Source: Lederbergia sp. NSJ-179
Lineage (GTDB): Bacteria; Bacillota; Bacilli; Bacillales; Bacillaceae_C
Reading direction: 5' to 3'
Assembly (NCBI RefSeq): GCF_022867885.1
Contig: NZ_JALIFP010000002.1
Coordinates: 186,001-250,000, forward strand
Length of the DNA stretch: 64,000 nt
In this document: positions 46,598-57,076 of the stretch, piece after piece
How positions within the stretch are numbered: position 1 is the stretch's first letter
How the letters are laid out: each line of letters starts with the position of its first letter
Notes under the pieces: model-generated
Database searches by the model: none
What the model was told of the DNA's origin: nothing
What the model saw: only the letters and a program-made list of their open reading frames with translations
Made by a program: the position numbers and the translations under genes

Positions 46598-46612
46598 GAG
46601 CCGGGCTGTGCT
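46576..46612 (+). terminator. hairpin overlapping the end of bofC
   Basis: Perfect 15-bp GC-rich stem AAGCACAGCCCGGCT (46576-46590) / AGCCGGGCTGTGCTT (46598-46612), loop containing the bofC stop codon, followed by a weak TTGATTTC tail. Codes for the last residues of BofC on its left arm. Confidence 0.7.
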
Positions 46613-46755
46613 TGATTTCAATCACTTGTATATTTACAGTATATCCATGAGACGAAACGTTTATGCCAGCCCAATCTTGGTGACAACTCACTTTTTTCGG
46701 CAGTGGTTTCCCGTTTCCATTAAATTTACTTCTCAGAGGCGACGCGGGCTTTAAA

Positions 46756-46787
46756 TTTACAATATGGCATCCCTTTTATGATACAAT
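46756..46787 (+). promoter_or_regulatory. possible promoter of ruvAB-queA-tgt
   Basis: TTTACA at 46756-46761 and GATACAAT at 46780-46787; spacing of 18 to 20 bases depending on the hexamer chosen. The 46613-46755 stretch holds nothing else I recognise. Confidence 0.35.
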
Positions 46788-46817
46788 AACAAGTAACATG
46801 AAAGAGGAGAGAAGTGT

Positions 46818-47426
46818 GTGTACGAATATATAAAAGGCAGAATCGAGCAGATTGGACCTGAATATGTGGTTTTAGATAATCATGGCATTGGTTATCAAAT
46901 TCTGACGCCGAATCCGTTTGTTTTCTCTAGTAAAAAAGGTCTAGAAACAATCATTTATACATATCAACATGTTAGGGAAGATCTAATTGCCCTGTACGGA
47001 TTTGCAACATTTGAGGAGAAATTAATGTTCAAGAAGCTTTTGAATGTTTCAGGTATTGGTCCTAAAGGTGCTTTAGCCATATTGGCATACGGAGAGCCAG
47101 CTCAAGTGATTCAGGCGATTGAAAATGAAGATGAAAAGTTTCTTGTTAAATTTCCAGGTGTTGGAAAGAAAACAGCGAGGCAAATGATGCTTGATTTAAA
47201 AGGGAAATTACATGATGTTGTTGCTTTACCTGAGGTGGCCACTGCTGAGCAAGCAGAAGAAGCTGCTTTCGAGGAAGAAGGGGAAGAGTTAAAAGAAGCC
47301 TTATTGGCTTTGGCCTCCCTTGGGTATTCAGAGCGTGAACTAAGAAGGATTGAGCCGAAGCTTCAGAACAAGCAGTTAACAACAGATCAATATATTAAAC
47401 AGGCATTACAATTATTAATGACTTGA
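46818..47426 (+). CDS. ruvA: Holliday junction DNA helicase subunit RuvA
   Basis: Binds four-way DNA junctions as a tetramer and loads the RuvB motor. The 202-aa product has the N-terminal OB fold ([23 protein letters not shown]), two helix-hairpin-helix motifs ([16 protein letters not shown] and [21 protein letters not shown]) and a C-terminal RuvB-binding domain. It starts at a GTG at 46818 after AAAGAGGAGA. ruvB follows after 18 bases. Confidence 0.96.
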   Translation: MYEYIKGRIEQIGPEYVVLDNHGIGYQILTPNPFVFSSKKGLETIIYTYQHVREDLIALYGFATFEEKLMFKKLLNVSGIGPKGALAILAYGEPAQVIQAIENEDEKFLVKFPGVGKKTARQMMLDLKGKLHDVVALPEVATAEQAEEAAFEEEGEELKEALLALASLGYSERELRRIEPKLQNKQLTTDQYIKQALQLLMT

Positions 47427-47444
47427 TAGAAAGGAAGTGGCAGG

Positions 47445-48446
47445 ATGGAAGAAAGAGTACTCTCAAGTGATGCGATAGCCAATGATGTACCCTTTGAACA
47501 AAGTCTCCGTCCGCAAACTTTATCCCAGTATATCGGACAAGATGAGGTAAAGAAAAATTTAGCTGTTTTTATTGAAGCGGCGAAACTCAGAAAAGAAACG
47601 CTGGATCATGTGCTGCTATTTGGGCCACCAGGACTTGGAAAGACGACTCTAGCTGTTGTGATTGCGAATGAAATGGGCGTCAATGTGCGGACAACTTCTG
47701 GGCCTGCGATTGAAAGACCAGGTGACTTAGCAGCTATCTTAACCTCTCTTGAACCAGGGGAGGTATTATTTATTGATGAAATTCATCGTTTACCTAGGGC
47801 GATTGAAGAGGTGCTATATCCTGCAATGGAGGATTATTGCTTAGATATTGTCATAGGGAAAGGTCCGGAATCTCGATCTGTTCGCCTAGATCTTCCCCCT
47901 TTTACGCTTGTAGGGGCGACAACTAGATCTGGTTCTGTCTCAGCTCCATTGCGTGATCGCTTCGGTGTTTTAAGCCGTTTAGAATATTACACAGAAGATC
48001 AATTAACAAATATTATCCAGCGGACGGCAAAGATATTGGAAACTGAGATTGAGGAGAAAGGTGCAATCGAAATCGCCCGGCGCTCACGCGGAACTCCACG
48101 GATAGCCAATCGATTATTGAGGAGGGTACGTGATTTTGCCCAAGTAAGGGCAGATGGAGTCATAACCCGCCAACTTGCAGATCAAGCCTTAGAATTATTA
48201 CAAGTCGATCGTTTAGGACTGGATAATATTGACCATAAACTGTTAAAAGGAATGATTGAAAAGTTTCGTGGGGGCCCCGTTGGGTTGAATACGATCGCAG
48301 CAAGTATCGGGGAAGAAGCGATGACGATTGAAGATGTGTATGAACCCTATTTACTGCAAATTGGTTTTTTGCAAAGAACGCCAAGAGGCAGAATGGTCAC
48401 TGAGCTTGTGTATGAATATTTTCAACTGGAGGTTCCGGAAAGGTGA
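47445..48446 (+). CDS. ruvB: Holliday junction DNA helicase subunit RuvB
   Basis: AAA+ motor that drives branch migration of Holliday junctions with RuvA. The 333-aa protein has [11 protein letters not shown], Walker [15 protein letters not shown] near residue 60, Walker [25 protein letters not shown], sensor [18 protein letters not shown] and the C-terminal winged helix ending [26 protein letters not shown] precedes the ATG. Its stop overlaps the next small membrane-protein gene. Confidence 0.97.
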   Translation: MEERVLSSDAIANDVPFEQSLRPQTLSQYIGQDEVKKNLAVFIEAAKLRKETLDHVLLFGPPGLGKTTLAVVIANEMGVNVRTTSGPAIERPGDLAAILTSLEPGEVLFIDEIHRLPRAIEEVLYPAMEDYCLDIVIGKGPESRSVRLDLPPFTLVGATTRSGSVSAPLRDRFGVLSRLEYYTEDQLTNIIQRTAKILETEIEEKGAIEIARRSRGTPRIANRLLRRVRDFAQVRADGVITRQLADQALELLQVDRLGLDNIDHKLLKGMIEKFRGGPVGLNTIAASIGEEAMTIEDVYEPYLLQIGFLQRTPRGRMVTELVYEYFQLEVPER

Positions 48447-48649
48447 GTGGACTATCAAAGCTTCTTATGATCGTGGGAGGAGTGATTTTTGCTGTTGGTT
48501 TCCTCTCACACTTTATCAAAATTGGCAGGCTGCCAGGAGATATCGTGATAAAAAAGGAAAATTTCACTTTTTACTTTCCAGTTGTGACATCCATACTGTT
48601 AAGTGTATTATTAACAGTGGTTCTTTATTTGATCGGGAGGTTCAAGTAA
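48443..48649 (+). CDS. DUF2905 family small membrane protein
   Basis: A 68-aa protein with two membrane segments (residues 5-24 and 46-63) separated by the family's conserved loop [20 protein letters not shown]. It starts at GTG 48443, overlapping the ruvB stop by four bases, and ends one base before queA, so it is embedded in the ruvAB-queA-tgt transcript. Homologues occur in the same place in Bacillus genomes; function unknown. Confidence 0.88.
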   Translation: MSGLSKLLMIVGGVIFAVGFLSHFIKIGRLPGDIVIKKENFTFYFPVVTSILLSVLLTVVLYLIGRFK

Positions 48650-49678
48650 GTGAAATTAGATCAGTTTGATTTTGACTTGCCGGAAGAATTAATTGCACAA
48701 GTCCCTTTGGAAAATCGTGCATCAAGCCGTTTAATGGTGTTAGATAAACAAACGGGAGAAATCCAGCATGAGATTTTTAGCGATATTATGAAGCATTTAC
48801 AAAAAGGCGATTGTTTGGTTTTAAACGATACAAAGGTCCTTCCAGCAAGATTATTTGGTGTAAAACTTGATACTAGTGCAAAAGTTGAAGTATTGTTATT
48901 AAAGCAATTAAATGGGGATCAATGGGAAACACTTGTAAAACCAGCGAAAAGATTAAAAAAAGGGATGGCACTTTCCTTTGGAGATGGCGGGTTAAAGGCT
49001 GTTTGTTTAGATGAATTAGATCATGGTGGGCGAGTTTTAGAATTTCAATATGATGGAATTTTTTACGAAGTACTCGATCAGCTTGGTAAAATGCCCCTTC
49101 CCCCATATATTAAAACACAGCTTGAAGACCAAGACCGCTATCAAACCGTTTATGCAAAGGAACGAGGATCGGCAGCGGCCCCAACAGCTGGATTGCATTT
49201 TACCGAAGAGCTCCTAAGGGAAATACGCGAAAAAGGGATACATATAGCCTATATTACCCTTCACGTCGGATTAGGGACATTTAGACCAGTCAATGTAGAG
49301 GAGATTGAAGAGCATGATATGCACGCAGAATTTTACCGGATGTCGAAAGAAACGGCAGAGCTGTTAAATCGGACGCGAGCACAAGGTGGTAGAATTATTT
49401 CCGTTGGCACCACATCTACGAGAACACTGGAGACAATCGCTTCAGCAAACAACGGAAGTTTTACAGAAGCAAATGGCTGGACAGACATATTCATTTACCC
49501 AGGATATGAATTTAGGGCAATCGATGGAATGATCACCAATTTTCATTTGCCGAAATCGACCCTGATTATGCTTGTTAGTGCTTTAGCGGGAAGGGAGCAT
49601 GTCCTTCATGCTTATCAAGTAGCTGTACAGGAGAAATATCGCTTTTTTAGTTTTGGTGATGCCATGCTATTAATTTAA
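48650..49678 (+). CDS. queA: S-adenosylmethionine:tRNA ribosyltransferase-isomerase
   Basis: Transfers and isomerises the ribose of SAM onto 7-aminomethyl-7-deazaguanine in tRNA to make epoxyqueuosine. The 342-aa protein begins [26 protein letters not shown] and contains [51 protein letters not shown] and [15 protein letters not shown]. Start GTG 48650 after GGGAGG. tgt, the previous step in the pathway, follows directly. Confidence 0.96.
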   Translation: MKLDQFDFDLPEELIAQVPLENRASSRLMVLDKQTGEIQHEIFSDIMKHLQKGDCLVLNDTKVLPARLFGVKLDTSAKVEVLLLKQLNGDQWETLVKPAKRLKKGMALSFGDGGLKAVCLDELDHGGRVLEFQYDGIFYEVLDQLGKMPLPPYIKTQLEDQDRYQTVYAKERGSAAAPTAGLHFTEELLREIREKGIHIAYITLHVGLGTFRPVNVEEIEEHDMHAEFYRMSKETAELLNRTRAQGGRIISVGTTSTRTLETIASANNGSFTEANGWTDIFIYPGYEFRAIDGMITNFHLPKSTLIMLVSALAGREHVLHAYQVAVQEKYRFFSFGDAMLLI

Positions 49679-50839
<1,161 letters not shown>

Positions 50840-50874
50840 ATACACATTTTATAAGAAAAGGAGGGATTTACTAA

Positions 50875-51150
50875 ATGGAACAGCTACTCGGTTTATCACC
50901 CTTTATTATTATGATCATCTTGTTTTACTTTCTATTGATCCGGCCAAATCAGAAGCGTCAAAAGGCTGTGAATGAAATGCAAAGTAATCTGCAAAAAGGA
51001 GATAAAATCGTTACTATTGGTGGATTACATGGAAGAATTGAAGCACTTGATGAAGGAACTATTGTACTCAAATGTGGAGATGGCAGCAAGCTTACATACG
51101 ATCGTAACGCCGTTCGTGAAGTGCTAGAAACGAATAATAGTGTGCAATAA
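50875..51150 (+). CDS. yajC: preprotein translocase accessory subunit YajC
   Basis: Small single-span membrane protein associated with SecDF and SecYEG. The 91-aa product has the membrane segment PFIIMIILFYFLLIRP near residues 8-23 followed by QKRQKAVNEMQSNLQKGDKIVTIGGLHGRIEALDEGTIVLKCGDG, the conserved cytosolic part. AGGAGGG precedes the ATG. It follows tgt as in most Firmicutes, and secDF lies 3.5 kb downstream. A terminator follows. Confidence 0.95.
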   Translation: MEQLLGLSPFIIMIILFYFLLIRPNQKRQKAVNEMQSNLQKGDKIVTIGGLHGRIEALDEGTIVLKCGDGSKLTYDRNAVREVLETNNSVQ

Positions 51151-51157
51151 TGTTAGC

Positions 51158-51194
51158 AAAAAAGAAGCGAGTCGTGAGACAGCTTCTTTTTTCC
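51158..51194 (+). terminator. terminator of ruvAB-queA-tgt-yajC
   Basis: Stem AAAAAAGAAGC / GCTTCTTTTTT with a 13-base loop, bordered by A and T runs and probably active in both directions. Confidence 0.8.
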
Positions 51195-51202
51195 TTTTTT
51201 AC

Positions 51203-51272
51203 AGGATACAAAAGTATAAAAATTGGCTAATGTCTGGATCTAGCTTCAGGGCGGGTGCCTTGCGCTTTTCTT
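51203..51272 (+). repeat. family C deletion derivative (C5)
   Basis: Left end AAATTGGCTAATGTCTGGAT joined almost directly to the right end GTGCCTTGCGCTTTTCTT, missing the middle found in C4. It sits at the 3' end of yrzE. Confidence 0.65.
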
Positions 51273-51714
51273 ATGATTTGTAGGAAGGTCCTGCTAATAT
51301 ATTAACTCCAAGAACTCCTCCCATTGTGGCTGTTAAAATATAACAAATATGATAAATGAATTGTTCGATTGAAAATAATGAGCTTTGTCCTAAAAATTGA
51401 TAAGCCAAAATGATAAGGGAATAGAGCAGGCCGGTCGCTCCTCCAATTAACCATCCTTTTTGTTTTCGTTTGCCTCCACTAATAAAACCGCCAAAAAAAA
51501 CAGCAAAAAATGAGATAATCGTGATTAATAAGCTAATTGACTTTTCTTGTGTACCACTAAATTGCAAAATAAGTGAAAAAATAAGGCTGGATAATACGCC
51601 AAAAAGTAAGATTGTGATCAATCCATAAACAATAGAAACAGCAAAATTTTTAATTTCGATTACGATTCGCTCCCTTCTAGACAATGAACATAAAAAACTT
51701 TTCCCTCTGTACAT
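51271..51714 (-). CDS. yrzE: TIGR04086-type membrane protein, YrzE-like
   Basis: Polytopic membrane protein with four hydrophobic segments, up to 147 aa, including SIVYGLITILLFGVLSSLIF and TATMGGVLGVNILAG. It is antisense to its neighbours and sits next to yajC, as yrzE does in B. subtilis. The start is uncertain: the frame opens with an ATG at 51714 that has no binding site, while AAGGGAG further in is followed only by ATC codons in frame, and an internal TTG lies between. Function unknown. Confidence 0.72.
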   Translation of the reverse strand: MYRGKSFLCSLSRRERIVIEIKNFAVSIVYGLITILLFGVLSSLIFSLILQFSGTQEKSISLLITIISFFAVFFGGFISGGKRKQKGWLIGGATGLLYSLIILAYQFLGQSSLFSIEQFIYHICYILTATMGGVLGVNILAGPSYKS

Positions 51715-51808
51715 GCTTATTCACGAATAGAATTTTTAGAAGTCTTTGTCCCCTTTTTTTAATAATCTTATTTATGTGGGATATAGTATGAAAAGGAGGG
51801 TTAACTGC

Positions 51809-52462
51809 ATGGAAAAATATTTAATTATCATTGCGCGTGTTATTATTCTGTATGTGCTGATGCAGCTTATTTTCAGATTAATGGGGAAGCGTGAAATCGG
51901 GGAACTAAGTGTATTAGATCTTGTTGTTTTCATTATGATGGGGGAGATGGCCGTTATCGCTATTGAACAGCATAAGGACCCATTACTGGATACGATTGTT
52001 CCCATGCTGACTCTTATGCTCATTCAATTGGTTCTGGCCTTTCTCTCGCTAAAAAGTCGAAAGTTTAGATTATTGATGGATGGAAAGCCATCTGTAATTA
52101 TTAATAAAGGGAAAATTGATGAAAATGAAATGAAAAAATTGCGCTATAATTTTGATGACCTACTTATGCAACTCCGCCAGAAAGATGTCAAAAATATTGC
52201 AGATGTGGAGTTTGCTATTCTAGAATCCTCTGGGGAACTTTCCGTTATAAAAAAGGATAAAAAAACCAAGACAGGCTCTTATACCATTCCTCTCATCTTA
52301 AATGGAGAAGTTCAATTTGAACATTTAGAGGAGGTGGATAAGGACGAATCTTGGTTAAAAAAGGAGTTACAACAAAGAGGCCACAACGATCTTGAGCAAA
52401 TCTCATTTTGTAGTTATCAAGATGGGAAATTTTTTGTTGACTACGATGATAAAAAAACGTGA
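51809..52462 (+). CDS. yrbG: DUF421 (YetF) family membrane protein, YrbG-like
   Basis: Membrane protein of 217 aa with three N-terminal hydrophobic segments and a soluble C-terminal YetF domain. The conserved RLMGKREIGELSVLDLVVFIMMGEMAVIAIEQ block (residues 23-55) and PSVIINKGKIDENEMKKLRYNFDDLLMQLRQKDV identify the family; function is poorly defined. AAAGGAGGG lies ten bases before the ATG at 51809; the frame is open 21 codons further. It converges on spoVB with only 16 bases between. Confidence 0.9.
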   Translation: MEKYLIIIARVIILYVLMQLIFRLMGKREIGELSVLDLVVFIMMGEMAVIAIEQHKDPLLDTIVPMLTLMLIQLVLAFLSLKSRKFRLLMDGKPSVIINKGKIDENEMKKLRYNFDDLLMQLRQKDVKNIADVEFAILESSGELSVIKKDKKTKTGSYTIPLILNGEVQFEHLEEVDKDESWLKKELQQRGHNDLEQISFCSYQDGKFFVDYDDKKT

Positions 52463-52478
52463 TGTAACAACATACTGC

Positions 52479-54026
52479 TTATCTTAAAATTCGATTAAAC
52501 AGAGGAAGTCGAATCAGATCACTTTTCGTTAATAATTTAAAGGCAAAGATTAGGATTAAATAAATACACACGACCATCACGATTCCAATCGCGAGGAAGA
52601 GTAAAGAGGGATATTGCTCAACCACATGACGTAGATAAAAGATTCCAGACAAACCTGCTACGAGAGTGGCAAGAATAAATTTCCCGTACATTCCTAAATA
52701 AACGGTAAATTGAATTTTCTTCAGTACGGTAGCGAAATGTAAGAGCGTTACAAGAACCGTACTAATAGCGATCCCAAGTGCTACACCATTAATGCCATAT
52801 TCGGGCTTGGAGGCAAAGATAAAAATAGCGAGTATTTTGATCACAGAGCCGATTAGACTATTAATCATGGCTGCGTTTGCTAAATTGAGTGCCTGTAATA
52901 TGGCGCCTAACGGTCCTTGAAAATAAGTGAATAAAAAGAAAGGCGCAAGGAATTGAACAAATTCAAATCCCTCCGTGCTGCCGTATAACCATTTCATCAA
53001 CGGCTCAGCAAACACATATAAAATCACCGTGGACAAACAGCCAGCTATGAGCACGAATCGTAAGGCTTGTTGAAAACGATGCTCGACCATCATCTTGTTG
53101 TCCTTGGCATTTGCCTCACTAATGGCTGGTACAAGTGCAGTAGACAATGAATGAGTAAAAAAAGAAGGCAGCGTTAATAACGGTATAGCGAAGCCGGCTA
53201 AAAGTCCATATTGTTGTGTGGCCGCTCCGGCGGCTATTCCTGCTAACAGAAGACTGTGAGAGACGACGATTGGTTCTAAAAACCAAGTAACATTACCAAT
53301 CAGCCTGCTTCCAGTCGTAGGCAGGGCCACATTCATTAGATCAGCTAATGTTTTTTTGCCACCTGAAAGTGATTTGAAAAAAGCTTTTCGTACCCGAAAT
53401 TTCTTCTTTGCCTTAAACATCAAAAATAAATAAAGGAAGGAAGCAAGCTCACCCAGCACGGATGCTCCCATCACAGCAGCAGCTGCATATTCAATTCCGA
53501 GCGGTAAAAATTTTTGCGCTAGAAAGATAATTAAAGCGATTCGCACAATCTGTTCCAAAACCTGAGCAATGGCAGACGGTTTCATATTTTGTTTGCCTTG
53601 GAAATACCCCCTTATGACGGCTGAGACCGCTACAATTGGTACGATGGGCGTAATCGCTAGGAGCGGGTAAAGCGTTCTTGGGTCTGTAAATAATGTTTTT
53701 GCTAAGAGTGGTGAAGCCAACATTAATGCTGGTGTAAGAATCAATGATAATGAACCTGTCACAGCCAAAGAAACAGCCAGTACTTTTTTTGTTTTGTTCC
53801 GATCGCCCGTTGCTTCCGCTTCCGCTACTGCTTTAGAAATAGCAACAGGCAATCCCAATTGAGTAATGGTAATGACAAGGTAGAGTGTGGGGGATGACAT
53901 GACAAATAAGCCTACCCCTTCGGCTCCGATCATGCGGTTGATCACAATTCGATTCATAAAGCCGAGAAGTTTAGTCACGAGCCCAGCCGCCATTAAGATC
54001 ATCGTTCCTTTTAAAAATTTGTTCAA
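52479..54026 (-). CDS. spoVB: stage V sporulation protein B, MOP-family flippase
   Basis: Polysaccharide-type flippase of the MOP/MurJ superfamily needed for spore cortex synthesis, 515 aa with about 14 membrane segments. The N-terminus FLKGTMILMAAGLVTKLLGFMNRIVINRMIGAEGVGLFVM is typical of SpoVB. It starts at a TTG at 54026 after AAGGCGGGG, is divergent from comN and convergent with yrbG. In B. subtilis it is expressed in the mother cell. Confidence 0.94.
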   Translation of the reverse strand: MNKFLKGTMILMAAGLVTKLLGFMNRIVINRMIGAEGVGLFVMSSPTLYLVITITQLGLPVAISKAVAEAEATGDRNKTKKVLAVSLAVTGSLSLILTPALMLASPLLAKTLFTDPRTLYPLLAITPIVPIVAVSAVIRGYFQGKQNMKPSAIAQVLEQIVRIALIIFLAQKFLPLGIEYAAAAVMGASVLGELASFLYLFLMFKAKKKFRVRKAFFKSLSGGKKTLADLMNVALPTTGSRLIGNVTWFLEPIVVSHSLLLAGIAAGAATQQYGLLAGFAIPLLTLPSFFTHSLSTALVPAISEANAKDNKMMVEHRFQQALRFVLIAGCLSTVILYVFAEPLMKWLYGSTEGFEFVQFLAPFFLFTYFQGPLGAILQALNLANAAMINSLIGSVIKILAIFIFASKPEYGINGVALGIAISTVLVTLLHFATVLKKIQFTVYLGMYGKFILATLVAGLSGIFYLRHVVEQYPSLLFLAIGIVMVVCIYLILIFAFKLLTKSDLIRLPLFNRILR

Positions 54027-54095
54027 TTCTGTCCCCGCCTTCTCAAATCAGTTCCATTCGATTACAATAAGTATATGCAAGAAGGTGGACAAAGC

Positions 54096-54461
54096 ATGAC
54101 AAGTTATCTGGAACATTTTCAACTCATGGAGGCGGTTGCTATGAATACAAGAAAAGAGCACCCATATGATTCGTATGTGCCTATACTAGAACCAGTCCTT
54201 AAAAGCAAACTGGAGGAATTTTCTGTTTTAGGCTATGAAACGATTAAAGAACAAGATTTATGGGCGTTTTTAACACAAAAAAAGTGGAAAAAAAGTCATG
54301 AAGGAATCAGGATCCATGAATTGGTATCAGATATTCTTTCCGTGAAGGTTGGAGATTATATGAATTATGCGACTGTCGAAGCATATAAATCTCCGAATTT
54401 GTTTTCGGGATTAGCTTCTGAGGAATTAGAGGAATTGCTCCAGCCGAAAGAGAAAAGTTGA
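54096..54461 (+). CDS. comN: post-transcriptional regulator ComN (YrzD family)
   Basis: Small cytosolic protein, 121 aa. B. subtilis ComN regulates comEA expression after transcription. The core matches that family: ILEPVLKSKLEEFSVLGYETIKEQDLWAFLTQKKWKK and DILSVKVGDYMNYATVEAYKSPN. The start at 54096 (MTSYLEHF) follows AAGGTGGA; the ATG at 54075 precedes that site. It is divergent from spoVB and followed by secDF. Confidence 0.87.
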   Translation: MTSYLEHFQLMEAVAMNTRKEHPYDSYVPILEPVLKSKLEEFSVLGYETIKEQDLWAFLTQKKWKKSHEGIRIHELVSDILSVKVGDYMNYATVEAYKSPNLFSGLASEELEELLQPKEKS

Positions 54462-54502
54462 AAGCCTTACGTTTTATTTTGAAAAAGTACTATCAGAAAT
54501 AA

Positions 54503-54531
54503 TTGACAGTCTTTTTTTACTGATTCATAAT
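54503..54531 (+). promoter_or_regulatory. sigma-A promoter of secDF
   Basis: TTGACA at 54503-54508, a 17-base spacer and CATAAT at 54526-54531, giving a leader of about 80 bases. Confidence 0.6.
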
Positions 54532-54616
54532 AATCATATTGACTTTATGAATCAGGGTTAAGTTCGTTATAGGATATAAGGTCTTGTGTTATTATGGCGA
54601 GGGGGATTTATCAATA

Positions 54617-56884
54617 ATGGTAAAAAGAAGTAGGTTTGTTGTCTTTTTCCTTATCATCCTGTTACTGGCAGGTTTAGGGGGATCGACAACGAATGAAATT
54701 ATTAAACATATAAAATTGGGGCTTGATCTGCAAGGTGGATTTGAAGTTTTATATGAAGTAGAGCCAGTGAATGCAGATCAGAAAATAAATAAAGAGACGC
54801 TTGTACATACAACAGAAGCCTTAAACAAACGAATTAATGTTTTAGGTGTGAGTGAACCAAGTATCCAAATCGAGGGTTCAGATCGAATTAGGGTGCAATT
54901 ACCTGGGATTGAAGATCAAAGCCAGGCTAGAGAAACATTAGGAACTCAGGCTGTTTTAACATTTAGAGATGTAAATGATAATGTGATGCTTGACGGGAGT
55001 GATTTGGTTGAAGGAGCAGCAAAGCAGTCCTTTAAACCGAATACGAATGAACCGATAGTTTTGGTTCAAATGAAAGATCGGAAAAAATTTCGTGAGGTCA
55101 CACAGAAAATTGTCGATATGGCGCCTAATAACGTATTAGCGATCTGGCTTGATTTTGAAGAAGGTGTTGATTCCTATAAAGAAGCCGCTGCTAATAAAGA
55201 TCCGAAGCTGCTCTCAGCTCCTTATGTAAAGCAAGTATTCAATGATACAAGTGTATCGATTGAAGGGAATTTTACGACTCAAGAGGCAAAGGATTTAGCC
55301 AATCTTTTAAATGCTGGGGCATTGCCTGTTAAATTAAAAGAAGTGTATTCCACTTCTGTTGGTGCATCATTTGGTGAACAAGCCTTGGAAAAAACAGTTA
55401 ATGCGGGGATTTTAGGTATTCTTCTCATATTTATTTTTATGATTGTGTATTATCGTTTACCTGGTATAGTCGCCACCATCACCCTTTCCGTTTATATTTA
55501 TTTGATTTTGCTTGTCTTCAATTTAATGAATGCTGTCTTAACATTGCCGGGCATCGCCGCTTTAATTCTTGGGGTCGGTATGGCTGTGGATGCGAATATT
55601 ATTACGTATGAACGGATTAAGGAAGAAATGAAGGTTGGGAGATCTCTATCATCCGCGTTTAAGGCAGGGAATAAATCATCCTTTGCAGCGATTTTAGACG
55701 CCAATGTGACGACCTTGCTTGCGGCGGCTGTGCTGTTCTATTTTGGGAACAGCTCGGTAAAAGGCTTTGCAACGATGTTGATTGTGAGTATTTTAATGAG
55801 CTTTTTTACAGCGGTTTTCGGTTCAAGATGGTTGCTTGGTCTTTTAATTGATAGTCGATTTTTTAAGGACAAGCCTGGTTGGTTTGCTGTAAAGCGCAGT
55901 GCCATCTTCAAGCTGTCAGAAAATAAGACAACCCATGATTTACCAACCCGTTTTGACCGCTTTGATTTTGTCAAACATCGGAAGAAATTTTATTGGTTTT
56001 CATCGATTTTAATTGTAGCCGGAATTATTATTTTGGCAGTCTTCCGCTTAAATTTAGGGATTGACTTTTCAAGTGGAACGAGGATAGAAATTGATGCAGG
56101 AAAACCGATTACAAAGGAAGAAATTGGTTTGGAGCTTAAGGAACTTGGCATCAATACACAAGATATTGTCTTATCTGGTGTGGAAAAGGAAATAGGAGTT
56201 GCCCGTTATAAAGAGGAATTAAACCATAAAGAAATTGCTGATTTAAAAGCTCATTTTGTTGATAAATATGGAAATGAACCAAATGTCAGTACGGTATCAT
56301 CCACCGTCGGAAAACAATTGATCAAGAATGCCTTTTACGCTTTATTAATTGCAGCTCTTGGGATTATTATTTACGTATCCTTCCGCTTTGAATTTGCCAT
56401 GGGCTTCACTTCCGTATTAGGCCTTGCCCATGATGCCTTCTTTATTATTGCTGTGTTTAGCTTGACACGTTTGGAGGTCGATTTAACCTTTATCGCGGCT
56501 GTCTTGACGATTGTCGGTTACTCTATAAATGATACAATCGTTACGTTTGACAGGATCAGGGAAAATATGAAGGAAAGACGTCGATTGAAAACAGAAGAAG
56601 ATATTGCGATGGTGGTGAATCAGGGATTACGTCAAACCTTGACACGTTCAGTCAATACAGTGTTAACAGTTGTTGTAACAGTTGTAGCGCTATTACTCCT
56701 GGGTAGTGAATCCATTCGAAACTTTTCCTTTGCCTTGTTAGTTGGGCTATTAGCGGGGACTTATTCTTCCATCTTTATTTCTGCTCAGCTCTGGTACGAT
56801 ATGAAGGTTAGGGAGTTAAAAAAGAAGGGCCCCATTACGACAGTAAAAGAGAAAAAGAAATGGACAGATGAGCCGCAAGTATAA
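54617..56884 (+). CDS. secDF: protein translocase subunit SecDF (fused)
   Basis: RND-type membrane protein that uses the proton gradient to help complete protein export; SecD and SecF are fused as in B. subtilis. The 755-aa protein has twelve predicted membrane segments. The SecD half shows LGLDLQGGFEVLYEV and LPGIAALILGVGMAVDANIITYERIKEE; the SecF half, from about residue 450, has LNLGIDFSSGTRIEI and AAVLTIVGYSINDTIVTFDRIREN. The ATG at 54617 follows GAGGGGG. Confidence 0.96.
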   Translation: MVKRSRFVVFFLIILLLAGLGGSTTNEIIKHIKLGLDLQGGFEVLYEVEPVNADQKINKETLVHTTEALNKRINVLGVSEPSIQIEGSDRIRVQLPGIEDQSQARETLGTQAVLTFRDVNDNVMLDGSDLVEGAAKQSFKPNTNEPIVLVQMKDRKKFREVTQKIVDMAPNNVLAIWLDFEEGVDSYKEAAANKDPKLLSAPYVKQVFNDTSVSIEGNFTTQEAKDLANLLNAGALPVKLKEVYSTSVGASFGEQALEKTVNAGILGILLIFIFMIVYYRLPGIVATITLSVYIYLILLVFNLMNAVLTLPGIAALILGVGMAVDANIITYERIKEEMKVGRSLSSAFKAGNKSSFAAILDANVTTLLAAAVLFYFGNSSVKGFATMLIVSILMSFFTAVFGSRWLLGLLIDSRFFKDKPGWFAVKRSAIFKLSENKTTHDLPTRFDRFDFVKHRKKFYWFSSILIVAGIIILAVFRLNLGIDFSSGTRIEIDAGKPITKEEIGLELKELGINTQDIVLSGVEKEIGVARYKEELNHKEIADLKAHFVDKYGNEPNVSTVSSTVGKQLIKNAFYALLIAALGIIIYVSFRFEFAMGFTSVLGLAHDAFFIIAVFSLTRLEVDLTFIAAVLTIVGYSINDTIVTFDRIRENMKERRRLKTEEDIAMVVNQGLRQTLTRSVNTVLTVVVTVVALLLLGSESIRNFSFALLVGLLAGTYSSIFISAQLWYDMKVRELKKKGPITTVKEKKKWTDEPQV

Positions 56885-56894
56885 GCCTAGTGAT

Positions 56895-56921
56895 AAACCG
56901 CAGAACTCTGCGGTTTTCCAT
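56895..56921 (+). terminator. terminator of secDF
   Basis: AAACCGCAGA-ACT-CTGCGGTTTT, short tight hairpin followed by CCATTTT. Confidence 0.75.
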
Positions 56922-56929
56922 TTTAAGAT

Positions 56930-56986
56930 AGGGAAATAAAAATTGGCTAGTGTTAGGATCTTGCTTCAGGCGCCTTGTGCTTATAG
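56930..56986 (+). repeat. family C deletion derivative (C6)
   Basis: AAAATTGGCTAGTGTTAGGA followed by TTGCTTCAGGCGCCTTGTGC: the left end fused to a decayed right end. Lies between secDF and recJ. Confidence 0.55.
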
Positions 56987-57076
56987 TTGCGTGTTCTCGC
57001 CGTGTCATTTTTAATGGACCATGGGATCGAAAGGATAACAACATGGTATAAAAGTTTAGTCTAAAGGAGTGAATAT

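Noticed and set aside
48328-48669. Overlapping 113-aa ORF at the end of ruvB
   Set aside because: It overlaps ruvB and the DUF2905 gene in another frame; those two have binding sites and clear family matches.
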